Assembly: GCF_001544755.2 (NCBI RefSeq)
Contig: NZ_FCOF02000032.1
Coordinates: forward strand, 1 to 64,000
Direction: 5' to 3'
Length of the DNA stretch: 64,000 nt
Source of the DNA: Caballeronia catudaia
Lineage (GTDB): Bacteria; Pseudomonadota; Gammaproteobacteria; Burkholderiales; Burkholderiaceae
The position numbers were made by a program, and so were the translations under genes. Positions 52,253-61,368 of the stretch are shown here, one piece after another. How positions within the stretch are numbered: position 1 is the stretch's first letter; each line of letters begins with the position of its first letter. The notes under the pieces are model-generated. The model was not told the origin of the DNA. It was given only the letters and a program-made list of their open reading frames with translations, and made no database searches.

Positions 52253-52717
52253 TCATTGCGGCCATCGACTTTTCACCCGCTCGAACGTCAGGATACCTAC
52301 GCCCTCGCGCCCGCCCACAGGACTCTTGTTGGGTTCGGTCTTGATCGTAAGCGTGTCGCCATCGATGGTGTAGAAACGCACCCGGTCTGTTTGAAAACTA
52401 GCACTTATCTTTCCAAGAAAATTAGGAGAATGAATGATGGAGAAGTCGCATCGCGCTCGGAATAGGTAGACGGTGGGCCCGGTCTCCCGCGAGACGTTTG
52501 AATGACCCAACGACTTTGGATAGCAGCCGGTGAGCCACGCTGGCGCCACGGTGAACCGCCTTGCCGACGTCGCGGTTAAGCGGTGGCCGTCAGCTTTCAT
52601 TTGGTTGCGAATGCACACGTCGGGCCCCGCCATACGGCCTTTCGACCAGCGCGAAAGGGTATGGCCGAATGCAACGTATAGTTCGGACCCGGACCGCCTC
52701 TGTTCGACGGCGTACAT
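52253..52717 (-). pseudogene. Degraded lipocalin-like domain gene
   Basis: The C-terminal about 50 codons encode VRFYTIDGDTLTIKTE and GREGVGILTFERV, closely like the end of lipocalin-like domain proteins. The upstream part of the open frame does not match the family in order, and no signal or start region is seen, so this looks like a decayed gene with the final beta strands intact. It could instead be a very divergent protein. Confidence 0.45.
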
Positions 52718-52833
52718 TCCGACTCCGATCGGGCGGAAAGCGGAATGGGGATCTCCTAAGCTAAGGGCAACGGTGTCGACCGGCCGAGAGCCTTCTCCTG
52801 CGCTGGTAGGAAAGTGAACGAAGGAGGCGTCGA

Positions 52834-53322
52834 GTGCCTGTCATCCTCAACGAAGAACATCTGCATCGTCGCCTGTCTCGTCTCGATGGCTTCATACGAG
52901 ACGAGTTCGAATACGTTGGCCAACGTGTTACATGGTTGCTAACATCTCATTCGTTTCTGTTTACAGCTTTCGTAGTTGGTTTAAACGTCGGGGTACGGGA
53001 CCGACCTAACAGCCAGCGATTGAATCCAGCCGATGCTGCGGACATCATTCCGAGTCTTCTGGCAGCACTGTGTTGGATTGGGATCGCGTCATCTTTGGTT
53101 GTCTTACTGGGCGTTGCGGTCGCGCACAAAGTCGTGAATGAAAACTACAGACGCCGGAAAGCCACGGAAGATGCGGCAAGAGCACGCATGCCTCCATTGA
53201 TCGAAGAATTTGACGCCCTTCCCAATCAACAGGGATGGTTGTATATAGTCGGAAGTCTTTCAGGGTTCGTTATGCCATTGTTTCTCGCAGGAGTCTGGTT
53301 TTGGCTCTGGCTTAAGCTCTGA
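52834..53322 (+). CDS. Small inner-membrane protein of unknown function
   Basis: 162 residues from a GTG at 52834 with a strong AAGGAGG site at 52821-52827. Hydrophobic segments lie at about 30-50, 75-100 and 137-160, with a charged, helical cytoplasmic stretch (ENYRRRKATEDAARARM) between the second and third. Base composition is lower in GC than the neighbours. No family recognised; it stands alone. Confidence 0.6.
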   Translation: MPVILNEEHLHRRLSRLDGFIRDEFEYVGQRVTWLLTSHSFLFTAFVVGLNVGVRDRPNSQRLNPADAADIIPSLLAALCWIGIASSLVVLLGVAVAHKVVNENYRRRKATEDAARARMPPLIEEFDALPNQQGWLYIVGSLSGFVMPLFLAGVWFWLWLKL

Positions 53323-53702
53323 TCTCTCACATCAATTCCCAATGGGCGAGCACGGACCGGTGCTTTCGGCCATTCAGTTCGAAACGACGAAAAGCTGTAT
53401 CACCGGCCTTTGCCGACCTTGGAGAGGCCAGTGCTGGGCGTCAGCAATCTGGCGGGTTGGCGACGTGAGGGCGTCGGGCATCGGGAGGAGTGCGCCGCCC
53501 CGCCGGGAGAGACACTCGCCCCGCTCCAATATGGCCGGACTTCCATTGCTCCTCAACCCTTGACGGCAGTGTTAGTTGTTAGCGCGGACTCGATGCCGGG
53601 ATCACGGTCGCGTGCCCGCGTGTCGCGATGTTTCGGCCCTGGTTGTCTACCGATGCAGAGACGGTCGTCTTCGACAAGGCACGTGATTCATAGTGCGCTT
53701 CG
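53323..53702. other. 380-bp intergenic region
   Basis: Between the convergent small membrane protein and thioredoxin-reductase-like genes. No intact gene, hairpin or family match was found in any frame. Confidence 0.35.
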
Positions 53703-54629
53703 CTAAAGCGGATTAGCCGGCAGGCTTCGATGGATAGCCATCGAAGCCATTGCAGCTTCACCAACTGCGACGCAGATCTGATTTAGCGAATTTACTGCAT
53801 CCCCCGCAGCGTACAGTCCATTTACGCTCGTCCGCTGGTGCTTATCAGTCACGATCATGCCGTCGCTGTCTCGCTGCACATCAAAGCCACTCAAAAGTTC
53901 CGCTTGCGGGAAGCAGCCAAGCACCGGATAGACAGCATCGAATACATGTCGGCGCCCATTCTGGCAGGCAACGCTCACGGGCGCCTCGGTGTTATCCGGT
54001 AACTCGAGCGCACCGGTCGGGATCAAATCGATGGAGTTCTGCGCCGCGAGCGCACGCTCTTGTTGCGTCAGCACATCGATATCGGAGGCGATAACTGCCA
54101 CCTGCTGACAGAACGTGCGGAAAAACAAGGCATGCGACAGCGCACGTGATGCCGGACCTAGCATTGCGATCCGCTTGCCTTGCGCTTCGAACCCGTCGCA
54201 TATCGCGCAGAAACGGAGCAAACCTCGTTGAGTCAGCCTAACCGCCTCGTTGATCGGCGGAAGTTTGTCGCGGATTCCACAGGCGAGCAGTGCACGATGT
54301 GCGACCAGGTTGCGGAACGAAGAACCGATATTGCTGCAATATTGAACGAAAAACCTGCCGTCAATCTCTCTTATCGTCGTGACTCGGCCTTCGACGACTG
54401 GCACGTCGTAACACTCTATCTGACGACGCATCTTGGCGAGCAGTTCATTTCCATTGATACCGCTCTCGAAGCCAGCGAGGTTACGCACGATGGGGATCAA
54501 AGACGCTCTGCTCTGACGGTCGTCGATCACGATCGTCGAGCGCCTGAACCGTGCGAGATAGAGGGCCGCGGTGAGGCCAGCGGGCCCGCCACCGACAATA
54601 ATGCAATCAACGATCGGATCGTTCATCAA
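53703..54629 (-). CDS. Thioredoxin-reductase-like flavoprotein
   Basis: 308 residues. FAD-binding motif IIVGGGPAGLTAALYLAR lies at the N-terminus, the redox pair CAIC is in RFCAICDGFE, and the late FAD motif NGLYAAGDAVNSLNQI is intact. The NADPH site is weak: the usual GGGxxA is replaced by MLGPASRALSH, so cofactor preference is unclear. It is close to TrxB-type low-molecular-weight flavoproteins of unknown partner, with no thioredoxin gene nearby. ATGs at 54629 and 54626 are both possible. Confidence 0.82.
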   Translation of the reverse strand: MMNDPIVDCIIVGGGPAGLTAALYLARFRRSTIVIDDRQSRASLIPIVRNLAGFESGINGNELLAKMRRQIECYDVPVVEGRVTTIREIDGRFFVQYCSNIGSSFRNLVAHRALLACGIRDKLPPINEAVRLTQRGLLRFCAICDGFEAQGKRIAMLGPASRALSHALFFRTFCQQVAVIASDIDVLTQQERALAAQNSIDLIPTGALELPDNTEAPVSVACQNGRRHVFDAVYPVLGCFPQAELLSGFDVQRDSDGMIVTDKHQRTSVNGLYAAGDAVNSLNQICVAVGEAAMASMAIHRSLPANPL

Positions 54630-55312
54630 TGTCTTCGCTTACGGTCGATAAACCTGCGTCTGCATGCTGGAGTGCGCATACGATTCCCGGACATGTTGCT
54701 TTACATCTTGGGTGCATGAGCAATATCGATTCCCAAGATGAGGAAAGATGCGCGCGTCCACATTGTCGTCGACGCGCCCGCGCGGCGAGATGCGCGCGAA
54801 CCAGGTTGGGGTGTGCGCAGCCGCTTTATCGGGCTCAAGAGCTCGCGACTGACTCGCGGGCGCGAAGGCAGGCTTCGAGCGAACCGCCCGCGAAGGAGGA
54901 GGAAGACCATCTCGCGTGGTGCGCTCGAGAGGAAGGACCCCCACGGACCGCAGCGGGTCGCGTACCGCTCACCCCGTCGCCTCGCTTGCACAAATTTACC
55001 CCTCGCGTCCTGCCCGACCGCTTTCGTCTGGAATATGCATTGCTCCCACAGCGGATGTCCTTGCGAATTGGCCAGCTGATCCGATGGAGAGAACCCTCCG
55101 CAGCTGGATGGGTAGCATTGGGACGACGTCAAAGACGCTGAGAATGAAGGTCTAGCACTCGGTCGAGCGGCCTGGCAACGCGCAGGTGTTCGAAACTGGA
55201 ACGACGCCTGGGGCATCAGCGGAGGGTCATGTGGTAACGCTGTACGGTCCGACTCACGACCTCCGACAATCGATGAGGTCGGTCGGGCAGGCGTGCATGT
55301 AACCGGAGAAAC
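54630..55312. other. 683-bp divergent intergenic region without a recognised gene
   Basis: Lies between the thioredoxin-reductase-like gene and the zinc dehydrogenase gene. Short open frames here have no recognisable protein features. It must hold both promoters; the GGAGAAAC before 55313 is the ribosome site of the dehydrogenase gene. Confidence 0.35.
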
Positions 55313-56461
55313 ATGATGAAAGCTGTTGTCTATAGAGGTCCGCGCGATGTCAGCGTGGAAAACGTGCCCGATCCCAAAATCGAGCGGCCGACTGATGTGA
55401 TCGTGCAGATTAGGAGCACCAATATCTGCGGTTCGGATCTGCATATGTTCGAGGGCAGGACCGACTTTGAAACGGGGAGGGTTTTCGGGCATGAGAATCT
55501 CGGCCAAGTCACGGAAGTGGGGCAGGCGGTTGAGCGTTTAAAAGTCGGGGACTGGGTGTGCATGCCATTTAATATCAGCTGTGGCCATTGCCGGAATTGC
55601 GAAAAGGGATTGACCGCATTCTGCCTGACTGCCAATCCACAACCGGGCATGGCAGGGGCTGCTTTTGGCTTCGCCGACATGGGACCCTATCAGGGCGGAC
55701 AAGCGGAGTACCTGCGCGTTCCATGGGCCGATTTCAACTGCCTGAAGCTGCCTTCCGACGCCGAGGAAAAGCAGAACGACTATGTGATGGTGGCCGATAT
55801 CTTTCCGACCGGCTGGCATGCCACTGAGCTCGCCGGCCTACGCCCGGGCGACGCAATCGTCATCTACGGCTCGGGTCCAGTCGGGCTCATGGCCGCGCAT
55901 GCAGCGATGATCAAGGGTGCCTGCAATGTGATGGTGGTCGATCGCCATCCGGACCGGCTCCAGCTGGCGGAATCAATAGGCGCGGTCGCCATCGACGATT
56001 CGAAGTGCAATCCGGTCGATCGCGTCATGGAACTCACCCATGGTCTGGGTGCCGATGTCGGCTGCGAGTGCGTCGGCTATCAATGCCATGATCCCGCCGG
56101 AAAGGAGATTCCAAATCTGACCATGAACAATCTCGTCCAATCGGTGAAGTTCACCGGCGGCATCGGCGTGGTCGGGGTATTCACTCCACAGGATCCCGGC
56201 GCATCCGATGACTTGGCCAAGAAGGGGGAGATCGCGTTCGACTGGGGAACGTGCTGGTTCAAGGGCCAGCATATCGCCACCGGGCAGTGCAATGTCAAAG
56301 CCTACAACCGCCAACTGCGCGACCTGATTCATGCGGGCAGGGCGAAGCCCTCTTTTATCGTTTCACACGAGATCGAACTGAGCAAGGCACCGGAGGCCTA
56401 CCAGCACTTCGACTCGCGTGACCGAGGCTGGACGAAAGTCATCCTGAAGCCTGGTGCATGA
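55313..56461 (+). CDS. Zinc-dependent formaldehyde/alcohol dehydrogenase
   Basis: 382 residues, medium-chain dehydrogenase family. Catalytic zinc ligands are in NICGSDLHMFEGR and GHENLG; the structural zinc Cys cluster is CGHCRNCEKGLTAFC. The NAD Rossmann motif is YGSGPVGLMAA. The long insert around AFGFADMGPYQGGQAEYLRVP is typical of glutathione-independent formaldehyde dehydrogenase (FdhA) and its relatives. It stands alone behind a long intergenic region. Confidence 0.88.
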   Translation: MMKAVVYRGPRDVSVENVPDPKIERPTDVIVQIRSTNICGSDLHMFEGRTDFETGRVFGHENLGQVTEVGQAVERLKVGDWVCMPFNISCGHCRNCEKGLTAFCLTANPQPGMAGAAFGFADMGPYQGGQAEYLRVPWADFNCLKLPSDAEEKQNDYVMVADIFPTGWHATELAGLRPGDAIVIYGSGPVGLMAAHAAMIKGACNVMVVDRHPDRLQLAESIGAVAIDDSKCNPVDRVMELTHGLGADVGCECVGYQCHDPAGKEIPNLTMNNLVQSVKFTGGIGVVGVFTPQDPGASDDLAKKGEIAFDWGTCWFKGQHIATGQCNVKAYNRQLRDLIHAGRAKPSFIVSHEIELSKAPEAYQHFDSRDRGWTKVILKPGA

Positions 56462-56661
56462 GAGCATTTCTCACGTATGAGTCATGGCGGATGAAAGCCG
56501 GTTAGAAGAAGGTCCAACAGGCCCGCTCGCCCCTTTTTCTACTGGACCAATACGAGCCCCCCGAGCGCATTCCTGTCGGTCGGGGGCGCTCAATGTTGGT
56601 CGCGCCTCGACAATTTACGTTTTTCCGGGGGCGGCCTCAGTCTGCGGACCGGGAGCCCGAT

Positions 56662-57456
56662 TTACTTCGTGTATTTTGAAAGCACCACGCGCGAGAACGA
56701 GTTCATGAACTGCTCGACGCGCTCGAAGCCCCCCGCGTCCTGCGCGAACACAGAAAGGCTGTCGATCAGATGCGTCAGCAAGAAGATCAGGTCTTCCTTT
56801 GGCGTGTCGCGCTTGAGTTCGCCGCTCCGGCTCGCGTGCTCGACGGCGAAAACCACCGCTCCGTGAATCTCGGTGGTGAAGCCCGCAAGCGCCGCACACG
56901 CGTCGTCGGTGAGGACATCGCTTTCAAGACGAAGGCGGCCGATCAGGCTCCACGGCTTGCGCGTCCTGCCGCTGGGGTTGTACGTGCGATAGAGGTTGCG
57001 GTTAAAGGCGATTTCCGCCTGAACCTTGTCCTGAAGCGACATGGTTTCGTCGAGCCAGATTTTTTTCTGACCTTCCGTGGCGCCGGCCACGTAATCCTTC
57101 ACGACTTCTTCTACCAGATTGTTCTTGTTGCCGAAGTGATAGTGGATGTTGGTCGTGGTAATGCCGAGCTCCTTCGCGATTACACCGAAGGTCGTCTTGT
57201 GATAACCGTGCGCGATCAGAAGCCGCTTGGCCAGGTCCTTGATGCTGTCGTACATCGGGGATCGCTGTCTGGTCGCTGCGTTCGTCTTGTCGGTTTTCGC
57301 GGGCTTGTCGGTCTGACTCAAGGTTTCTGCTCGGTGAGGATCGGAACGGGAACTAAGCCTCATACGGGGCGAAGCAACGGCCGATTCTACATGACCCCTT
57401 TTATCCGGCTGGGCTTGCGCCTCGCGCATCTTTTCACCCGCTGTGTGAACTCGCAT
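56662..57456 (-). CDS. TetR-family regulator of the DUF993 module
   Basis: 264 residues from the ATG at 57456, which has a strong GAGGAGGG site. An unusually long basic N-terminal extension of about 65 residues precedes the TetR helix-turn-helix (FGVIAKELGITTTNIHYHFGNKNNL). The C-terminal effector domain is of the RutR/YsiA-like kind. It is divergent from the AroE-like gene across only 35 bp, so it very likely controls the plus-strand operon. The extension could include chance upstream codons if MYDSIKDLAKR is the true start. Confidence 0.85.
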   Translation of the reverse strand: MRVHTAGEKMREAQAQPDKRGHVESAVASPRMRLSSRSDPHRAETLSQTDKPAKTDKTNAATRQRSPMYDSIKDLAKRLLIAHGYHKTTFGVIAKELGITTTNIHYHFGNKNNLVEEVVKDYVAGATEGQKKIWLDETMSLQDKVQAEIAFNRNLYRTYNPSGRTRKPWSLIGRLRLESDVLTDDACAALAGFTTEIHGAVVFAVEHASRSGELKRDTPKEDLIFLLTHLIDSLSVFAQDAGGFERVEQFMNSFSRVVLSKYTK

Positions 57457-57491
57457 TTTTCCCTCCTCAAATTTCCGTTGTGTGTCGCTCG

Positions 57492-58370
57492 ATGCAAGCA
57501 ATGCAAACTCCAACGCAAAAGCCAGCGCACAAGTGTCGCATCGGCGGCGCGACGCGGCTGTTCGGCATCGTCGGCGACCCGGTGACGCAGGTGAAGACGC
57601 CGCAACTGATGAACGGGCTGTTCGAAGCGGGCGGCAATGACGCGGTTTGCCTGCCGTTCGACGTGCCGGTGAACGTGTTTGAACCGGCGCTGGCCGGACT
57701 GAAGGCGCTCGGCAATCTCGACGGGCTCGTCGTCACCGTACCGCACAAGGTGCGCGCCATGTCGATGGTCGAGGAAGTCTCGGACACCGCGCATCGCGTC
57801 GGCGCGATCAACGTCATGCGCGAACGTGCGGACGGCAGTTGGTTCGGCGACATGTTCGACGGCACGGGCCTCGTGCTGGGCTTAAAGCGCATCGGCTTCG
57901 AAGTGCGCGGCAAGCGCGTGAAGCAACTCGGCGCGGGTGGCGCAGGCGCGGCGGTGGCGCACGCGCTGGCGGAAGCGGGCGCGGCGAGCATCGCGCTGAC
58001 CGATCCGCAGCGCGAGTTGCCCGAGCAGTTGGTGGCGCGGCTGAACCGCTTCTACCCCGAGTGTCCTGCAAAAGTCGATGTCGATCCGGCCGATCTCGCG
58101 GGCGTCGATCTTCTGATCAACTGTTCGCCAGTCGGCATGCGGCCGGGCGACGGCATGCCCGCCGCGTTCGGCGCGTTCGCGCCCACGCTCCAAGTGGTCG
58201 ACATCATCATGACGCCAGCCGAGACGCCGTTGCTCGAACACGCGCGCCGCAGCGGCTGCCGCGCGACCAACGGTCGGCCAATGATCGAAGGACAGCTCGC
58301 GGCGTTCGCGGCGTTCTTCGGCATTGACATGCCGGAATCGTTTTCCTGTTTCTCCGACGAACACGCCTGA
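57492..58370 (+). CDS. AroE-fold (shikimate dehydrogenase-like) NAD(P) oxidoreductase
   Basis: 292 residues from the ATG at 57492. The fold is that of shikimate dehydrogenase: catalytic Lys in VVTVPHK, Asp in GDMFDGTG and the NAD(P) loop QLGAGGAGAAVAHAL. The shikimate-binding N-terminal motif GNPIxHSxSP is changed to GDPVTQVKTP, so the two serines that hold the shikimate carboxylate are missing. It probably acts on another polyol or cyclitol acid. First gene of a DUF993 operon. Confidence 0.82.
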   Translation: MQAMQTPTQKPAHKCRIGGATRLFGIVGDPVTQVKTPQLMNGLFEAGGNDAVCLPFDVPVNVFEPALAGLKALGNLDGLVVTVPHKVRAMSMVEEVSDTAHRVGAINVMRERADGSWFGDMFDGTGLVLGLKRIGFEVRGKRVKQLGAGGAGAAVAHALAEAGAASIALTDPQRELPEQLVARLNRFYPECPAKVDVDPADLAGVDLLINCSPVGMRPGDGMPAAFGAFAPTLQVVDIIMTPAETPLLEHARRSGCRATNGRPMIEGQLAAFAAFFGIDMPESFSCFSDEHA

Positions 58371-58386
58371 GCGAGTCTCTATCATC

Positions 58387-59544
58387 ATGCAAATCGTTCT
58401 TCCGGCCGCTTCCGGCCAGTTCGACAACTACACGCTCAAGGGCGATTACATCGGCGGCGCCCCGGCGGGCGCGCAGTTCACCCGCATCGCGTATTCGGCG
58501 GCGCACGTCGTCGCCGACCCGCATCGCAGCGGCGAGTTGAATCAGCCCGCCGCGCTCGATTGGGCGCGGACCATCGAATATCGCCGGTATCTGATCGGTC
58601 AAGGTCTGGGCATTGCCGAAGCGATGGATACCGCCCAGCGCGGCATGGGCCTTTCGTGGGACGTCGCGCTCGAACTCGTGCAGCGGACAATGGCCGAAAC
58701 GCGCGACCTGCCCGGCGCGCTGATCGCCTCGGGCTGCGGCACCGACCATCTGTCCGCCGATGCGGCCACATCGTGCGATGAGGTAATCCGGGCCTACGCC
58801 ATGCAGATCGACGCCATTCAGCGCACCGGCAGCCGCGTGATCCTTATGGCAAGCCGCGCGTTGGCGCGTGTCGCGCGGCATCGCGACGACTATCTGCGCG
58901 TGTACCGCGAAGTGCTTGCCATGTGCGAGCGTCCCGTGATCCTCCACTGGCTCGGCGGCATGTTCGATCCCGAGCTGAAAGGCTACTGGGGCAGCGACAA
59001 TCTCGACGCAGCTGCCGATGCCTGCCTAGCCGTCATCGCGGAAAATGCGAGCAAAATCGACGGCATCAAGATTTCGCTGCTGGACGATGCGCGCGAGATC
59101 GCCTTCCGCCGCCGTCTGCCCGCGAACGTCAAGATGTACACGGGCGACGACTTCAATTACCCGTCGCTCATCAAGGGTGACGAGCAGGGTTATTCGCACG
59201 CGCTGCTCGGTATTTTCGATGCGATCGCGCCTGCCGCGTCGCAGGCGCTCGCCGCACTCGCGGCTGGCGATATCGCGCGCTACGAGCGCGTGCTCGAACC
59301 CACGGTAGCGCTGTCGCGGCACATCTTCCGCGCGCCGACGCGGTACTACAAGACGGGCGTCGTCTTTCTTGCGTACCTGAACGGCTTTCAGCCGCACTTC
59401 TTCATGCCGGGCGGCCACCACGGAGCGCGCCCGCCGCTGTATCTCGCCGACGTTTTCCGTCTCGCCGATGCAGCCTATCTTCTGCGCGATCCCGAACTCG
59501 CAGTGCAACGCATGCGGCTCGTGATGCAGACATTCGGTCTGTGA
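58387..59544 (+). CDS. DUF993 TIM-barrel protein
   Basis: 385 residues starting at the ATG at 58387, 16 bp after the AroE-like gene. The family (annotated as DUF993 or dihydrodipicolinate-synthase-like) is recognised by LHWLGGMFDPELKGYWG, KIDGIKISLLDDAREI and MYTGDDFNYPSLIKGDEQGYSHALLG. A Schiff-base Lys could lie in GIKISLL. Such proteins occur in sugar or cyclitol catabolic clusters; aldolase or hydrolase function is only inferred. Confidence 0.85.
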   Translation: MQIVLPAASGQFDNYTLKGDYIGGAPAGAQFTRIAYSAAHVVADPHRSGELNQPAALDWARTIEYRRYLIGQGLGIAEAMDTAQRGMGLSWDVALELVQRTMAETRDLPGALIASGCGTDHLSADAATSCDEVIRAYAMQIDAIQRTGSRVILMASRALARVARHRDDYLRVYREVLAMCERPVILHWLGGMFDPELKGYWGSDNLDAAADACLAVIAENASKIDGIKISLLDDAREIAFRRRLPANVKMYTGDDFNYPSLIKGDEQGYSHALLGIFDAIAPAASQALAALAAGDIARYERVLEPTVALSRHIFRAPTRYYKTGVVFLAYLNGFQPHFFMPGGHHGARPPLYLADVFRLADAAYLLRDPELAVQRMRLVMQTFGL

Positions 59545-59566
59545 CGGGCAATGAAAGGAGTGTGAG

Positions 59567-60679
59567 ATGGAATCGCTGAAACGATGCGCAATCAATACGG
59601 CGACGCTCGGGCATCGCGAATCGCTGGACGTGACGCTCGACCGGATTGCGCGTGCGGGCTTCGGCGGCGTCGCGCCGTGGCGGCACGAAGTCGAAGCGCT
59701 CGGCGCGCAATCGGTGGCGCGTCAGCTACGCGCCCTGCAACTCACCGTGACCGGGTACTGCCGCTCGACGTATCTGACCGCAGCGACAAACACGGGACGG
59801 CGCGCGAGCATCGACAGCAACATTCGCGCGCTGCACGACGCCGCCGAACTCGATGCGCGTTGCTTCGTGCTGGTCGTCGGTGGCGTGAGTGCTAACGGGC
59901 GCGATCTGGCGGGCGCGCGGATGCAAGTCGAAGAGGGCATCGCGGAGTTGCTTGGCGAGGCGCGAAGGCTTCACGTACCGCTTGCCATCGAACCGTTGCA
60001 TCCGATGTATGCGGCCGACCGTTCCGTCGTCAATACGATCGGTCAGGCGCTGGCGATGTGCGAGCGCATCGCGCCGGACGAGCCTTCGATGCTGGGCATC
60101 GCGATCGATGTGTACCACTGCTGGTGGGATCCGTTGCTGCGGGCGTCCATCACGGCGGCGGGACGGGCGGGGCGCATCTTCGCGTACCACGTCTCCGACT
60201 GGCACGCCGACACAAAGGACATGTTGATGGATCGCGGCATGATGGGCGACGGCGTCATTGATCTGCCGGGATTCCGGCGCAAGATCGAAAGCGCGGGATA
60301 CGCGGGCATGACGGAAGTCGAAATCTTCTCGCGCGATAGCTGGTGGAAGGTCGCGCCGGACGAGGTGCTGGCGGTGTGCGCGCAGCGCCTACAAACGGCT
60401 TGTAAGGAACAAGGGAGGGCACATGAATCAGGCAATCAACCAAGCGGATCGGAAGGGACGTTTGCTCCCGGCGGGCAAGTACGACCTCAACGATATAGAG
60501 CCCGGCGATCACTACGTCACCTCCGGCATGACCGTGACGGAGTCGCACGTCGTCAATTACGCGGGCGTCTCGGGCGATCTGTACGACTTGCATATGGACG
60601 ACGTCGCAGCGCAGGAAGCGGGCTTTTCCGGGCGCATCGCCCATGGACTGCTGGGACTCGCGCTCGCCGATGGCCTTAA
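59567..60679 (+). CDS. Sugar phosphate isomerase/epimerase-like protein with overrun C-terminus
   Basis: The first about 280 residues form a xylose-isomerase-like TIM barrel: CAINTATLGH, a metal Glu in PLAIEPLHPMY, a His/Asp set in FAYHVSDWHAD and a late Glu in MTEVEIFSRDSWW. The family ends about there. The open frame continues another 85-90 codons through the start of the MaoC gene in a different frame, yielding an Arg/Gly-rich tail of no recognisable fold. The normal stop appears to have been lost by mutation or indel. Confidence 0.85.
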   Translation: MESLKRCAINTATLGHRESLDVTLDRIARAGFGGVAPWRHEVEALGAQSVARQLRALQLTVTGYCRSTYLTAATNTGRRASIDSNIRALHDAAELDARCFVLVVGGVSANGRDLAGARMQVEEGIAELLGEARRLHVPLAIEPLHPMYAADRSVVNTIGQALAMCERIAPDEPSMLGIAIDVYHCWWDPLLRASITAAGRAGRIFAYHVSDWHADTKDMLMDRGMMGDGVIDLPGFRRKIESAGYAGMTEVEIFSRDSWWKVAPDEVLAVCAQRLQTACKEQGRAHESGNQPSGSEGTFAPGGQVRPQRYRARRSLRHLRHDRDGVARRQLRGRLGRSVRLAYGRRRSAGSGLFRAHRPWTAGTRARRWP

Positions 60680-60911
60680 GACGCGCAGCGACGTGCGTCT
60701 CAGGGGACTTGCGACGTTGAGCTGGAACTGGGCGTTCCGCGCCCCGCTGATGATCGGCGACCGGATCCAGGTGAATATCGAAGTCGCCGCGAAGCGCCTC
60801 ACCAAACACCAGGATCGCGGTATTGCGACCTTGAAGCTGACCGTGCTGAACCAACACGGAAAGGTGCTTCAGGACGGCGAAACGCTCTTGCTAATGGCGA
60901 ATCGAGTTTAG
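60423..60911 (+). CDS. MaoC-like (R)-hydratase
   Basis: 162-residue hot-dog-fold protein. The hydratase motif is DLYDLHMDDVAAQEAGFSGRIAHG, with Asp/His dyad and the IAHG loop. GAGGGC lies just upstream of the ATG. It hydrates or dehydrates an acyl thioester. The gene overlaps the extended C-terminus of the sugar isomerase frame by 257 bp and is fourth in the operon. Confidence 0.85.
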   Translation: MNQAINQADRKGRLLPAGKYDLNDIEPGDHYVTSGMTVTESHVVNYAGVSGDLYDLHMDDVAAQEAGFSGRIAHGLLGLALADGLKTRSDVRLRGLATLSWNWAFRAPLMIGDRIQVNIEVAAKRLTKHQDRGIATLKLTVLNQHGKVLQDGETLLLMANRV

Positions 60912-61368
60912 CGAACCGGTCAGCCGGCTTTCCGTTGACTGTGCAGGGCAACGCTGTGTTCGCGAACCCGAAGCAGCCAGTGCGGACGCAAGCAATTGCG
61001 CGCCGATGAGGTCCGACCAAGACCGAGTACCTCGGGCCGGTGCCGGGCCGTCCAGGGGAACTCCTTCGACGCGTTCAGCGTCGAGCAGCACGTCGGCGAA
61101 CTTCCGGGGTCGGCCAATACGAGACAATTGAAGTTGCCAGTGTGCCGACGTTCAACCGTCTGCTGCGCGGTTGATAGCGGCCTTCGGGAGGTCAGTTCTT
61201 CCATAACGCCCCTCGTATCGCAAGGGGTGGGTTTCGGTCAGTGGACGAAAAAAACAATTCCCAACGCTCAGCTTCGCCATGGGTCGTGACAATGAGCGAA
61301 TTGGCGCTATGGACGGACCCGCTTGGCGGTGCACAAGAGACTTCGCCACTCGTACCATCGCACAAGCT
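60912..61368. other. 457-bp region without a recognised gene
   Basis: Between the convergent MaoC and CoA-transferase genes. Minus-strand frames here have short protein-like stretches but nothing I can assign; decayed coding sequence is possible. No transposase or hairpin terminator was seen. Confidence 0.35.

Noticed and set aside
60912..61368. Possible insertion-sequence or regulator remnant
   Set aside because: Minus-strand fragments look weakly protein-like, but no transposase, LysR or other signature could be confirmed.
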